Below are positions 53,009-62,950 of a DNA stretch of 64,000 nucleotides, piece after piece. Under the pieces are notes generated by a model. The model did no database searches. It saw only the letters and a program-made list of their open reading frames with translations, and was not told the DNA's origin. The stretch is from Laburnicola sp. R22_1 (Eukaryota > Ascomycota > Dothideomycetes > Pleosporales > Didymosphaeriaceae), in assembly GCA_014281115.1 (NCBI GenBank), contig JACONQ010000013.1, positions 62,001-126,000 of the forward strand. The letters are read 5' to 3'. Each line of letters opens with the position of its first letter. The first letter of the stretch is position 1. Made by a program: the position numbers and the translations under genes.

Positions 53009-56000
53009 TCACTCTCCAGCTCTCCCTTTCCCTTTCCCTTGGCCCTTCTCCTTCTCTCCCGCTCTGTCAGGAGAAACAGAATGCGAAGTGGGGCCCGCGC
53101 CCGCCGCCAAACTCGCCGCACTGTTCCTCGCGCGCAATTTCATCGATTGGATAGAAGGCGAGGGCGACGGACGCGGCGACGTGCGAGATTGACTCAGAAG
53201 GATTGGCGTGCTAGACTCGTGGGACGTGGCCAGGGATTCGAATCGTCCGGCTAGGTGTTTGACGCGGCTGGGTGAGGGAGAGGGTGAGGGTGAGAGGGGA
53301 GCTGTGCCAGTGCCAGTGCCAGTAGTAGTAGTAGTCGCCGTGGTAGGGGCGGTGACCTGGTTCGAGCTAGGGGTGGTGTTTTTCGCCTGCTGCTGCGTCT
53401 GATTCTTAGTATCGGTATCGGTATCGGTGTTGTTATTATTATTCTCATCAACCAGACTCCCCTTCGAGTTCTCCCTCGGCAGCGAAAGCAACGAACTACA
53501 ATCCGCATCCGCATTCACAACGCGCAGCTTAGATTTCGGCACCGTAAACATGACCTGCACGACTCTACGTTCAACAGCAGCTTCGACGTCCCAGTCGTCT
53601 TCATCAGCAGGGGTGCGCGGCCTATCGCGGTCGGGGAAGAGAGGCGGCGGAAGACCCAAGTCGCCTGGCGTGATGGGCGTGCGTGGCGTAGGGAGGCCGT
53701 CTTCGTCCGTGAGGTTGATGAGGAGGTTCCCGCGTTCGCGCCATTCCGTCCTGAGGCGCTCTTTTTCCGCGAGCGCCGCGTCTTCCGGTGTGCCCCAGTC
53801 GTCGCCGCTGTTGCGCTTCCACTTGGCGCGCGGGTCGTTGGGGTCCATTTCTTCCTCGAGCCAGTCGTGCTTGCCGCGTTTGGAGCGCCAGAAACTGGCG
53901 TCTGAGGCGGCGCGGCGAGGAGGGAAGGATTTGCGGTTTTCGGCCGTGGCAGTAGAGGTGGAGGTGGAGACGTCTTCGATGCGTTCCGTGTGTTCGGGTT
54001 TGGGGTTGTCTGTGTACGACTCGTAGTGCATTGCTGCCGTGGTGAGTGAGCGTGTTCGGTCTGCTGCTGAGGTTGAGCGTGCTAGGGCTCTTCGCACGCT
54101 GCCGAGCCAGGACATGCGTCGTTCGCTGTTTAGGGTTTTGCGGGACAAGCCTTCTGTTGTTGAGGTGGCTGCGGTGACGGTGCCCGCGCGACTCATACTT
54201 GGCTCCATGTCACGACTCGAGTGAGTATTTGAGCCATTAGACGTCGATGAGGTCCCTGGCCTTGCTCTTTCAGGGTTTCCGCCAAGTAGAGCCTCACCTT
54301 CGGCCTGCAAGACCATGAACGAGGACCGGGCAGTCGCGAACGAGTCTGCGTCTTCCTTGCTGGTGTTTGGATGCCCATTGCTTCGAATGCTGGTGATGGA
54401 CCTCGTGCGAGCATCCGCTAACGTTTGCCATCCGCTGCCATCCGTGGGGCTGCCATCTGGTGTCTTGAACGGATTGGTGTTCGCAGCGTGGTTGAGGATA
54501 GCGGCGGAACGCATAGACGCACTACGCCCAAGGCTTCCAGCATTTGAATATGAAGAGAGATTTGATCGGGTACTCCGCTCGCTAAGATTTGACCCGGTAC
54601 GTTCGGAGGACTTGGTAGGTGACACGCGTCCAGGAGGACTAGGACTAGAATGTCGTGGTAGCGGAATGCCGAGGGGTACGTTCCAGCTGTGATGGCCTTC
54701 GTGTGGATCGTCCATGTCTTCTTGTATCGGAGATGTAGGCGCAGAATGGAAAACGCCGTTGTCGACACCCAAACGGTTCTGATCCATGAAAGGATCTAAT
54801 ATAGGGGCATTGTCGAAAATAGAGGGTCCTCTATCCGCTGATCGCTGAGTCATCTCTGGCTGTGATGTCAATGGTGTTTTGTCATTCGCTCCCTCCTGTT
54901 CCTGCTCCTCTTCTTCATCAATGGGATGTATATGTCCCGAACCCCTGACGAGGGGGTTAACCCTACCACCCAAACTACGCCGTAGCCCGCGAGTCGGGCT
55001 TGGAATCTCTACCAGCAACCCTGTTCGCTCAGCGTCGCGACCCTTCGTTTGTCTCCAGCTCGAGTTTTGCTGACCAGGAGGGGAAGGATAATAGTATGAG
55101 TCTGCCGAGCTGTTGATATAGTCGCCCCGGTCATCAAAACCCGGGGAGAGAGTGTACCGATGCGCACCCATGGCCAGTTCGTGGAGTTGACTTTCGCGAA
55201 ATTCGCGCTGCCTCTTCAACTTCCGTGTGTACCAGATATAGAAGCCCATGAGACCGAGGACAGCGGCCATACCGATGCCCAATCCTGCGCCGAGTCCTGC
55301 TTTTTGGCCGGGGGTAGCAAGGGGGCCATTCTTAGCTGCCTGGGCGTCCCGAATATCTGCAGGAGGGGAGTAGTCAGTTGTCCAGGTGTAAGAAGATGTG
55401 TTGAAAAACATCGGCCTTGTGTTCGCCCTCGGCGAGAGTCCACGCCTCTTCGCGCTCGGTGTGGATATTGAGTACCCGCCAACTATCATCATAATCCCCC
55501 CAGGGAGCATAGCTGCACCATGACCATATATACCCATCGCGCTAGGTAAGCCCGAGCCTGATATTGAAGGTACGATCCAACCCCAGTCTCCTTCTCCGCC
55601 ATAGCCATTGCCAATGTTAAGAACAGCTAGTTGAGGATCTGCAGGGGTGTTAATGTCTCCTATCCAGCCACCAAAGACGATAAGACGTTGGCCATCCGGA
55701 GTTAGAACGGTGCTGTGTCCAGAACGGGGCTCGATTGTCGAGACGTCTGCCCGAATGGCCAAATCCGTGCGTGCTGTGTCCGGTTGGTTAACAGGGACGA
55801 ATGTCCACCCTCGCTGAGGCAGCGAGAACAGTGCGACTTGTGAGGTGTTGATGAAGGCAGCACTAGTATGGCCTCCAATCAATACAAAATTTTGCTGCTG
55901 GGTTTGCGTGCCGTCGCTGCGGTTAGAGAAACTTGGTGGCAAGTCAGTCAAGGTAAAACCGGCTTCTGCAATTGGTGGTCCCCGACTAGAAGATAGGTCC

Positions 56001-56683
56001 AATTGGTACTTGACTGTCTCCTGTGTAGTCCCTGACGGCTCCAGCGTGACCATGTAGTTGGAGTAGTTGGCGTTCGACTGCCAGTCAGCGTTGTTTTCGG
56101 CTTTCGAAGGGCACATTCCACCGAAGAAGTAGGCTTCGGTATCCATGGCATCCCCACCGACGATTGCTGAAAACGACATGCCAGCGCTGAGGTAGTTTGG
56201 TCCCATGTCCGAGACGTGCCTGCCGCCCTGGGTGAAGGTGACGTCTTCCTTTTTCCAACTTCCATTCCCGCGTTTCTCAGATGTTTCCGGCACAAAACTC
56301 CACACTTCAGCTCCGCTTGCTCCCAAGGCACAATCGCCGGTATAAACCGTTATGTTTCCTCCATGGTTCAGTATGGGATTGAACGGTTGCTGTTTCTCCG
56401 AATCGAGGAAGGGCAACGTGGGATAGAGCGTGGTGAACGGCAGGTCAGATGAGTCGATGCCCGATGCGATGTCGATAGTACCGAGCTCAAATTGGGAAGA
56501 GGAGCTGGACGAGGGTTGAAAGACGTAGACGTGGGAGCCGTTCTGGAGTACCCTCGTGGGAATGTAAGGCATCTGGGAGGCAGCGCCCGCAAGAAGTGGG
56601 AAGACGCAAAGAAGCGATACAAGCAACGCCGCGAACGATGGCGCAGAGGCCGCGGCTGATGCCTTCGTGATCGAATGGTACAT
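53009..56683 (-). CDS. Kelch/galactose-oxidase-type beta-propeller membrane protein
   Basis: A single-exon gene of 1224 residues from ATG 56683. An N-terminal signal peptide (about residues 12-35, AALLVSLLCVFPLLAGAAS) is followed by an extracellular domain of about 420 residues. That domain has Kelch-like repeats (VLIGGHTSAAF, PRSGHSTVLTPDGQRLIVFGGWIGD, GHGAAMLPGGIMMIVGGYS) and many Asn-glycosylation sequons. A single transmembrane segment (GLGAGLGIGMAAVLGLMGFYIWY, about residues 480-503) follows with a basic stop-transfer sequence. A long cytoplasmic, Ser/Pro/Arg-rich tail of about 720 residues contains low-complexity Asp/Thr, Asn and Pro/Ser repeats. The architecture suggests a cell-surface type I protein, possibly a wall or polarity sensor; the role is inferred. 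It is convergent with the preceding disordered-protein gene. Confidence 0.87.
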   Translation of the reverse strand: MYHSITKASAAASAPSFAALLVSLLCVFPLLAGAASQMPYIPTRVLQNGSHVYVFQPSSSSSSQFELGTIDIASGIDSSDLPFTTLYPTLPFLDSEKQQPFNPILNHGGNITVYTGDCALGASGAEVWSFVPETSEKRGNGSWKKEDVTFTQGGRHVSDMGPNYLSAGMSFSAIVGGDAMDTEAYFFGGMCPSKAENNADWQSNANYSNYMVTLEPSGTTQETVKYQLDLSSSRGPPIAEAGFTLTDLPPSFSNRSDGTQTQQQNFVLIGGHTSAAFINTSQVALFSLPQRGWTFVPVNQPDTARTDLAIRADVSTIEPRSGHSTVLTPDGQRLIVFGGWIGDINTPADPQLAVLNIGNGYGGEGDWGWIVPSISGSGLPSAMGIYGHGAAMLPGGIMMIVGGYSISTPSAKRRGLSPRANTRPMFFNTSSYTWTTDYSPPADIRDAQAAKNGPLATPGQKAGLGAGLGIGMAAVLGLMGFYIWYTRKLKRQREFRESQLHELAMGAHRYTLSPGFDDRGDYINSSADSYYYPSPPGQQNSSWRQTKGRDAERTGLLVEIPSPTRGLRRSLGGRVNPLVRGSGHIHPIDEEEEQEQEGANDKTPLTSQPEMTQRSADRGPSIFDNAPILDPFMDQNRLGVDNGVFHSAPTSPIQEDMDDPHEGHHSWNVPLGIPLPRHSSPSPPGRVSPTKSSERTGSNLSERSTRSNLSSYSNAGSLGRSASMRSAAILNHAANTNPFKTPDGSPTDGSGWQTLADARTRSITSIRSNGHPNTSKEDADSFATARSSFMVLQAEGEALLGGNPERARPGTSSTSNGSNTHSSRDMEPSMSRAGTVTAATSTTEGLSRKTLNSERRMSWLGSVRRALARSTSAADRTRSLTTAAMHYESYTDNPKPEHTERIEDVSTSTSTATAENRKSFPPRRAASDASFWRSKRGKHDWLEEEMDPNDPRAKWKRNSGDDWGTPEDAALAEKERLRTEWRERGNLLINLTDEDGLPTPRTPITPGDLGLPPPLFPDRDRPRTPADEDDWDVEAAVERRVVQVMFTVPKSKLRVVNADADCSSLLSLPRENSKGSLVDENNNNNTDTDTDTKNQTQQQAKNTTPSSNQVTAPTTATTTTTGTGTGTAPLSPSPSPSPSRVKHLAGRFESLATSHESSTPILLSQSRTSPRPSPSPSIQSMKLRARNSAASLAAGAGPTSHSVSPDRAGEKEKGQGKGKGRAGE

Positions 56684-57376
56684 GGCGGGAGGCTGGTCTG
56701 GGAGCCTTCGAGGACTGTCAGGCCGTGAATCTTGCTACCGTTTCCATGGATCGCGCGCTGTGGAGGTTTGCGGGAAAGCGTAGCACAAAGCTCGACGTAG
56801 GCACTGGGGAAGAGACAGGACAGAGTGGAGCGGAGGGGTACCGCAGATCAACAGTTCATGCACGGTCGCGAACATCAACAGGCCCAGCCACCCGCTACGC
56901 CCAACGGCAGAGGCGCTACGACACAGGCTGTTACCAGGAGCAGCAGGTCCAGGAATGCAGCGCGCCAGCCTAGGTCCGATTGCGACAATCAGACGACACG
57001 AGGCGGCGCGTCGGACGGTAAACAACCGTTGCCCCGAGCAACGGCTTGCTTGGCGAATGGATGGCTGGCACCCCGCCGCAGCTGATGAGAGCAGGATGGA
57101 GATCACGCATCTCAACCGAGTCCAGCCACGGCCATGCGTCACAAGACAGATAAGAGAAGACGACCTGTTGAGATGAAAGGTGCATGTGCGAAGAGGCGCC
57201 AAAGGGAGGAGGTTGGGCGCAGGTTGCACCGGCGCGTGCCGAGCGGACCCTGGATCGTGCTCAACTGCCTTCGATTTCTGCTTGCGTCTTCGAATGAAAA
57301 CACTACGTCATTCCTGCTGTCTATTCTACCGCCCACAAGCGATGGACAGTTTCCCCTCTCGCCCCTGTTCGTCTAG
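56684..57376. other. Intergenic, no gene seen
   Basis: About 690 bp. Frames overlapping on both strands lack protein character. It presumably carries the promoter of the Kelch gene and the terminator of the reductase gene. Confidence 0.5.
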
Positions 57377-58381
57377 CTAGTAACTGAACTTCATGCCCCC
57401 GTTCGCACAGATGACGCTGCCTGTCGTCCACGCCGCTTCTGGCAAGCAGAGCATGCCGACCACACCGGCTACTTCCTCGCTGTAGCCTGGCCTGCCACCC
57501 ACGTTTACAAAGTAATCGTGCTGGTCGTCTGCGTCGATGCCCTTCCTAGGTGCCGCCAACGGCGTGTTTTGCAGGAAGGGCCGGTTGAGGTTAACAAAGT
57601 CTTCATCCGTCGTCCCGTACATGTCGGTTTGGACCGGTCCTGGGTTGACGGCATTGACCGTCGCGCGTTCGGCAAGCTCGCGAGACCACGTCCGAGTCAT
57701 CGCCTCGAGAGCTGCCTTGGTTCCACCATAGACACTCTGGCTGATGTACCCGAGCGAAGAACTGACCGACGAGAGGTTGACGATGCGGCCGGATCGATCG
57801 TTGGGAAGGTATGGCAGAGCCGCCTGCAGAAGTAGCAGTGGACTGTTGCTCGTTAGATGTATGATATGCAGACCATCTCGACAACCTACCCTCGCACGTT
57901 GATGTTATACTGCCGCGCAAAGTCCTCGCAGTTCACTTTTTCGATGACGTTGTTGCCCGCAACCCCAGCGTTGTTGATGATGATGTCGATGATGAACTTG
58001 CCACTCTTTGGGTGTTGGAAGTGGTTCTTTGCAACATCTACCACGTGCTTTGGCCCACTCTCCGAGCCCATATTGGCTTGCACGTTGACAGTCCGAATGC
58101 CATACTGAGATTGCAGCTCTTCGGCGAGCTCCTCGGTGACCTTCGCAGACGAGTCGGACGTGTAGTTGAGCACGAGGTTGCAGCCTTTGCTGGCGAGGTT
58201 GCGCGCAATGCCGGCACCGATACCTGCATCGATAATAAGTCGAGTTGTTACCGGCCGGCAACACCGAGGAGGTACCTCTTGAAGCGCCAGTCACAATGCC
58301 GACACGCCCTTCGAGAGGGCGAGAGCCCGAGCTGCTGCCCAGGTTGGTCGAATAAGTCCGCAAATGCTCGGGTCTGGACAT
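57377..58381 (-). CDS. Short-chain dehydrogenase/reductase (classical SDR)
   Basis: An NAD(P)-dependent oxidoreductase of the classical SDR family, probably cytosolic. The model joins 58276-58381, 57890-58223 and 57377-57842 and gives 301 residues. Introns are 52 bp (GTACCT...TGCAG) and 47 bp (GTAGGT...AACAG). The cofactor motif GASRGIGAGIA spans the first intron. NNAG, the catalytic Ser (NLSSVSS), and YGGTK (Tyr-x3-Lys) are all present, followed by VNPGPVQTDMY. The C-terminal SVICANGGMKFSY is typical. The substrate is not predictable. The start is the ATG of MSRPEHLRTYS. Confidence 0.9.
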
Positions 58382-59445
58382 GATGGCAGCTCGGGGTAAG
58401 AATAGATAAGAGTCAGAAATCACAAGAGGTTGTGTGCATCTTCACCAGGCTTTCTGATGCTATGGTGGGGTCGGTGGAGGGGCACTGTGGACTTCGGGTC
58501 CAGATTTCGCCGGCGGTTTTTCCGCCCGCGCAGGCTTCATCGAACTTTGAACTTTATACCAGCACATGACGGATTTCGAACCTTGGAACGTCGTGGTGTC
58601 GAATGGACGACGAAGTCACGACGCTAAAGCTGGCGTACAACGTTTGAGGACAGACGGCTGGAGCCAGTAGCGAGAGCGTCCTGCACATCTAACTGCGTCA
58701 GGCCACTGCTGTCTCCATAGACCTGGACGCGATCATACGGAGTCCGAGTGCTTCCGCGCGCATTCCTTCGTCGGAAGGGTGGCTGGCCAGGCGGCGAGTT
58801 CTCACTGGCATCCAACATCCAACCCAGCCTGAGTGCTGGCGTCTCCAGGTGGCTGTTGGCGGCCTCGACACGGCCGACACCAGCGCTTGACGGCGACGAC
58901 GGTCCGAATGGTCCATCACATACTGGATGCTGTCGCAGCTGCAGAGGGGCGTCTGGTCTCCGAAGTCGGGGGGCCAGTGAGGCAGGCGTCCCGACTCCAA
59001 GCGCGTTCCGACATAAATGCTCCGAGGGACAGCAACTCTGACTCCCCAGCGACATGGAGACAGCCTGGTCAGAGAAGACATGGTGGGCTCCTCGGCGTCA
59101 TGCACCTAGCAGCGCAAAGCCCGGTGGTGGACGTTGGCAGTGAGAGCTACTGACTGCTACAGGACCGCCTACGGAGGCCGAGCAGTCGGGGCGCAAGGGC
59201 CAGCTGGTGGTTGCGCCAGCGGCCAATGGCGGCGCTGACGCCCACCCCGCCTCCAGACGCCAGCGAAAAAGATAGAAAAGCACCACACCGCCAACTCTCG
59301 TTGTCTCATCCGGGTCCTTCTCTCTCGTCCGCACTCGTCTTCCACCCACCATCCTGAGCGCGGTCCTTTGTTCAATTGCTGCCCCCAGACTACTACGCTC
59401 TCACACATACCCCACCGACCCCGATCCACTCCTTCCACCCCCACC
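58382..59445. other. Intergenic between SDR and MET6 (divergent promoters)
   Basis: About 1.06 kb between two divergently transcribed genes. No supported frame. A pyrimidine-rich CCACCCCC-type leader precedes the MET6 ATG, as is common for highly expressed fungal genes. Confidence 0.5.
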
Positions 59446-61850
59446 ATGGTGCAGTCATCCGTGCTCGGGTTCCCCCGTATGGGCGCGAACCGTGACCTGA
59501 AGAAGGCCAACGAGGCCTACTGGGCCGACAAGCTCTCGCGGGACGAGCTCCTCAAGGAGGGCAAGCGTCTGCGTCTGGCTCACTGGCAGATCCAAAAGGA
59601 CGCCGGCGTCGACGTGATTCCCAGCAACGACTTTGCTTACTACGACCATCTTCTCGACCACATCCAGCTGTTCAGCGTACGTTTGCCGCTGTCTGGCCAG
59701 CCTGACTGCCTTGCTGACCACCCCAGGCCCAACCCGAGCGCTACGCAAAGCACAGCCTGAACCCCCTCGATGAATACTTCGCCATGGGCCGCGGCCACCA
59801 GAAGGACGGTGTCGATGTTCCCGCTCTGGTAAGTCGCCGAATACCGGCTGCGCCACCGGCCAATTGCTGACAGTAAGCCCAGGAAATGGTGAAGTGGTTC
59901 GACTCCAACTACCACTACGTCAAGCCTACCCTCCAGGCCAACCAGACCTTCACCCTCGCCTCTGACCCCAAACCGTTGCGCGAGTTCCTCGAGGCCAAGG
60001 AGGCTGGCATCAACACCCGCCCCGTCCTCGTCGGCCCCGTCTCCTTCCTCCACCTCGGCAAGGCCGACCGTGACCAGAACGTCGACCCCATCTCCCTCCT
60101 CGACAAGCTCGTCCCCGTATACGTTGAGCTCCTCAAGAAGCTCAAGGAGGCTGGTGCCGAGACCGTCCAGATCGATGAGCCCATCCTCGTCCAGGACCTT
60201 CCCCAGAAGGTGAAGGATGCCTTCAAGCCCGCCTACGAGGCGCTTACCGCCAGCGGCCTGCCCAAAATCGTCCTCGCCACCTACTTCGGTGACGTTGTCC
60301 ACAACTTCGATGTCTTCCCCAGCATCCAGAATGTATCCGCTATCCACGTCGACCTTGTCCGCAACCCTGAGCAGCTTGAGGCCGTCATTGGCCAGCTCGG
60401 CTCCAACCAGATCCTCTCTGCTGGTGTTGTCGATGGCCGTAACATCTGGAAGACCAACTTCAAGCGCGCCATTGAGACGGTCGAGTCGGCCATTCAAAAG
60501 CTCGGCAAGGACCGCGTCATTGTCGCTACGTCCAGCTCCCTTCTCCACACCCCTCACTCTCTCGAGAGCGAGAAGAAGATCGACGCCGAGGTTCGCGATT
60601 GGTTCTCTTTCGCCTGCCAGAAGGTCACCGAGGTCACTGTGATTGCCAAGGCTGTCACCGAGGGCCCTGCTTCTGTCAAGGAGGCTCTTGAGGCCAACGC
60701 CAAGTCCATGGAGTCCCGCGCTACCTCGAAGCGCACCAACAACAAGGCCGTCAAGGACCGCCAGGCCAGCGTTACCCCCGAGCAGCACGAGCGCATCTCT
60801 GCCTTCCCCGAGCGTCTTGCCGCCCAGAAGACCCACCTCAAGCTTCCCATCTTCCCCACCACCACCATCGGTTCCTTCCCCCAGACCAAGGAGATCCGTA
60901 TTCAGCGTAACAAGTTTACCAAGGGTGAGATCACTGCCGAGGAGTACGAGCGCTTCATCGAGAAGGAGATTGAGGAGGTTGTCCGCGTCCAGGAGGAGCT
61001 TGACCTTGACGTCCTCGTCCACGGTGAGCCGGAGCGTAACGACATGGTGCAGTACTTTGGTGAGCGTCTGGACGGTTATGCCTTCACCACCAACGGCTGG
61101 GTCCAGTCCTATGGATCCCGCTGCGTCCGTCCCCCGATCATTGTCGGTGACATCTCGCGCCCTGCTCCTATGACCGTCAAGGAGTCCAAGTACGCCGCCT
61201 CCATCTCCAAGAAGCCCATGAAGGGTATGCTCACAGGACCCATCACCTGCCTCCGATGGTCTTTCCCCCGTGACGATGTTCACCAGTCTATCCAGGCTCA
61301 GCAGCTCGCCCTCGCCATCCGCGACGAGGTCGTTGACCTTGAGTCCGCTGGCGTCTACGTCATCCAGGTCGACGAGCCTGCTCTCCGTGAGGGTCTTCCC
61401 CTCCGCGCTGGTTCCGAGCGTGAGAAGTACCTCTCTTGGGCTGTCGACTCCTTCAAGCTCTCTTGCGCTGGTGTCCAGGACTCCACCCAGATCCACTCAC
61501 ACTTCTGTTACTCCGAGTTCCAGGACTTCTTCCACGCCATTGCTGCTCTCGATGCTGATGTTCTGTCCATTGAGAACTCCAAGAGCGACGCCAAGCTCTT
61601 GAAGGTCTTCGAGGACAAGGCCTACCCCCGCCACATTGGCCCTGGTGTCTATGACATCCACTCCCCGCGTGTTCCCGCGGAGCAGGAGATGAAGGACCGC
61701 ATCGGCGAGATGCTGCAGTGGTTGAAGCCTGACCAGCTCTGGATCAACCCTGACTGCGGTCTTAAGACCCGCCAGTGGAAGGAGACCAAGGCTGCCCTCA
61801 CCAACATGGTCAGCGCCGCCAAGTTCTACCGCGAGAAGCACTCCGCGTAA
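59446..61850 (+). CDS. MET6: Cobalamin-independent methionine synthase
   Basis: 5-Methyltetrahydropteroyltriglutamate-homocysteine methyltransferase, the last step of methionine synthesis, zinc-dependent and cytosolic. The model joins 59446-59676, 59727-59828 and 59883-61850 and gives 766 residues, the usual length. Introns are 50 and 54 bp. The N-terminal domain begins with VLGFPRMGANRDLKKANEAYW. The catalytic C-terminal domain starts at PTTTIGSFPQTKEIR and includes HGEPERNDMVQYF, PITCLRWSFPRDD, VIQVDEPALREGLPLR and the zinc ligands in IHSHFCYSEF and NPDCGLKTR. The start context CACCATGG is strong. The codons are strongly C-ending, as in highly expressed fungal genes, which also creates long false antisense frames. 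Confidence 0.97.
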
Positions 61851-61975
61851 GCAACTAACTTACGCTTCTTTCCGACCACTTTTCATCTAAGCGAGCACTA
61901 TCGCTACGTTGTAATGTGTGTAATGTGTTTATGATACCAAAAAGTTCAACCTGTTCAACCTGCATTAGGGTGTGG

Positions 61976-62284
61976 TCATTTGGGGACAATGTGAGCGCCT
62001 TCAACATCGGCGTTCATAGAGAGCAGACGGACGGTTTGTCCAAGTTTTCCTCGATAATAGAGATCTGGGAATGGCGTTTTTGATTCAACAACCCGGCGTT
62101 CAAAGCGGTTGTATTTGGTGCGATTGGGGTGGGGTTGGGATGGCGGATCAAGGGGGTTGGTTGCATATAGTTCAGGGTCAGATGTGTCTACAGAGGCATG
62201 CCCGAAGGGAGGATTGTGTAGGGTGCTCAACAGACTAGTTGTGTTGCGGTACGCACACACTCGAAATAAATTCAACACCTGCAT
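61976..62284 (-). CDS. Possible small protein, 102 residues
   Basis: An ATG-started minus-strand frame of 102 codons beyond the 3' end of MET6. The C-terminal 70 residues (DPELYATNPLDPPSQPHP, KYNRFERRVVESKTPFPDLYY) have balanced, protein-like composition with aromatic and charged residues. The N-terminal 30 residues are less convincing and a short intron there cannot be excluded. No family is recognised. It could also be antisense to the MET6 3' untranslated region. Confidence 0.4.
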   Translation of the reverse strand: MQVLNLFRVCAYRNTTSLLSTLHNPPFGHASVDTSDPELYATNPLDPPSQPHPNRTKYNRFERRVVESKTPFPDLYYRGKLGQTVRLLSMNADVEGAHIVPK

Positions 62285-62950
62285 TTAACTTAATCATGTT
62301 GTTGGTTTGTGTATATTGTGACGTGAATTCTTGTTCAGAGCACTTTGTTCAATGGTGATTTGCGGCTGGGTTTACTATTGCCATTAGTAGGGCGTAGAGG
62401 GAGGGTGCTAGAGGAGAGGGAGGGGTGTGGATTGTAGGCGTATTCTTGCTTGGGTGAAAGGAGGTATTGGTTGGGTTCAGCGATTGGCGCTTGCCGTTTC
62501 TCCAACTTTTCACATTATGTGCATTGTGGGTAATGGGAGAATTGAAAACGTCAAGGATTGAAGATGCCTATTTCGGAAATACTGAGGTTTGCGTGGATGA
62601 CTGTGGTTTTCCCCGGTCCATGGCCCCCGGTCGGGTTGCGGACAAGGGGAGGAAGTGTCGGTGCGCGTCGCTGCTGGGTCAACCGCTAGGCAATGTTTTT
62701 GCTTGGCAACAGCGCAACATCACAATTGCCCCGAGCACAAGGCGCACGCTACGAAGCGCCATTGCCCTACGACATTGCGACGCGCTTGGATGCTTCTATA
62801 CCTTCACGAGACTCGAGACACGCGTCCGAACGAGATCAACGTCGATTCGCGGCCGCATTCCTCGCTCCCTTGCCTCCTCCGAGGCCTGCCGAAACGCTCC
62901 CCGCATACCGCATGAGATAGCATTGGTACACCCGTCGGAAGCTCCACGCC
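62285..62950. other. Intergenic, likely promoter of the DUF3405-type gene
   Basis: About 665 bp with no supported frame; open plus-strand frames at its right end continue into the next gene in the wrong phase. Confidence 0.5.

Noticed and set aside
56735..57229. 164-codon minus-strand frame upstream of the Kelch gene
   Set aside because: It overlaps equally long plus-strand frames, has no motif, and lies in a probable promoter.
59640..61496. 618-codon open frame antisense to MET6
   Set aside because: It is a shadow of the strongly C-ending codon use of MET6; it is Leu/Gly/Val/Asp-rich without motifs and lies opposite a certain gene.
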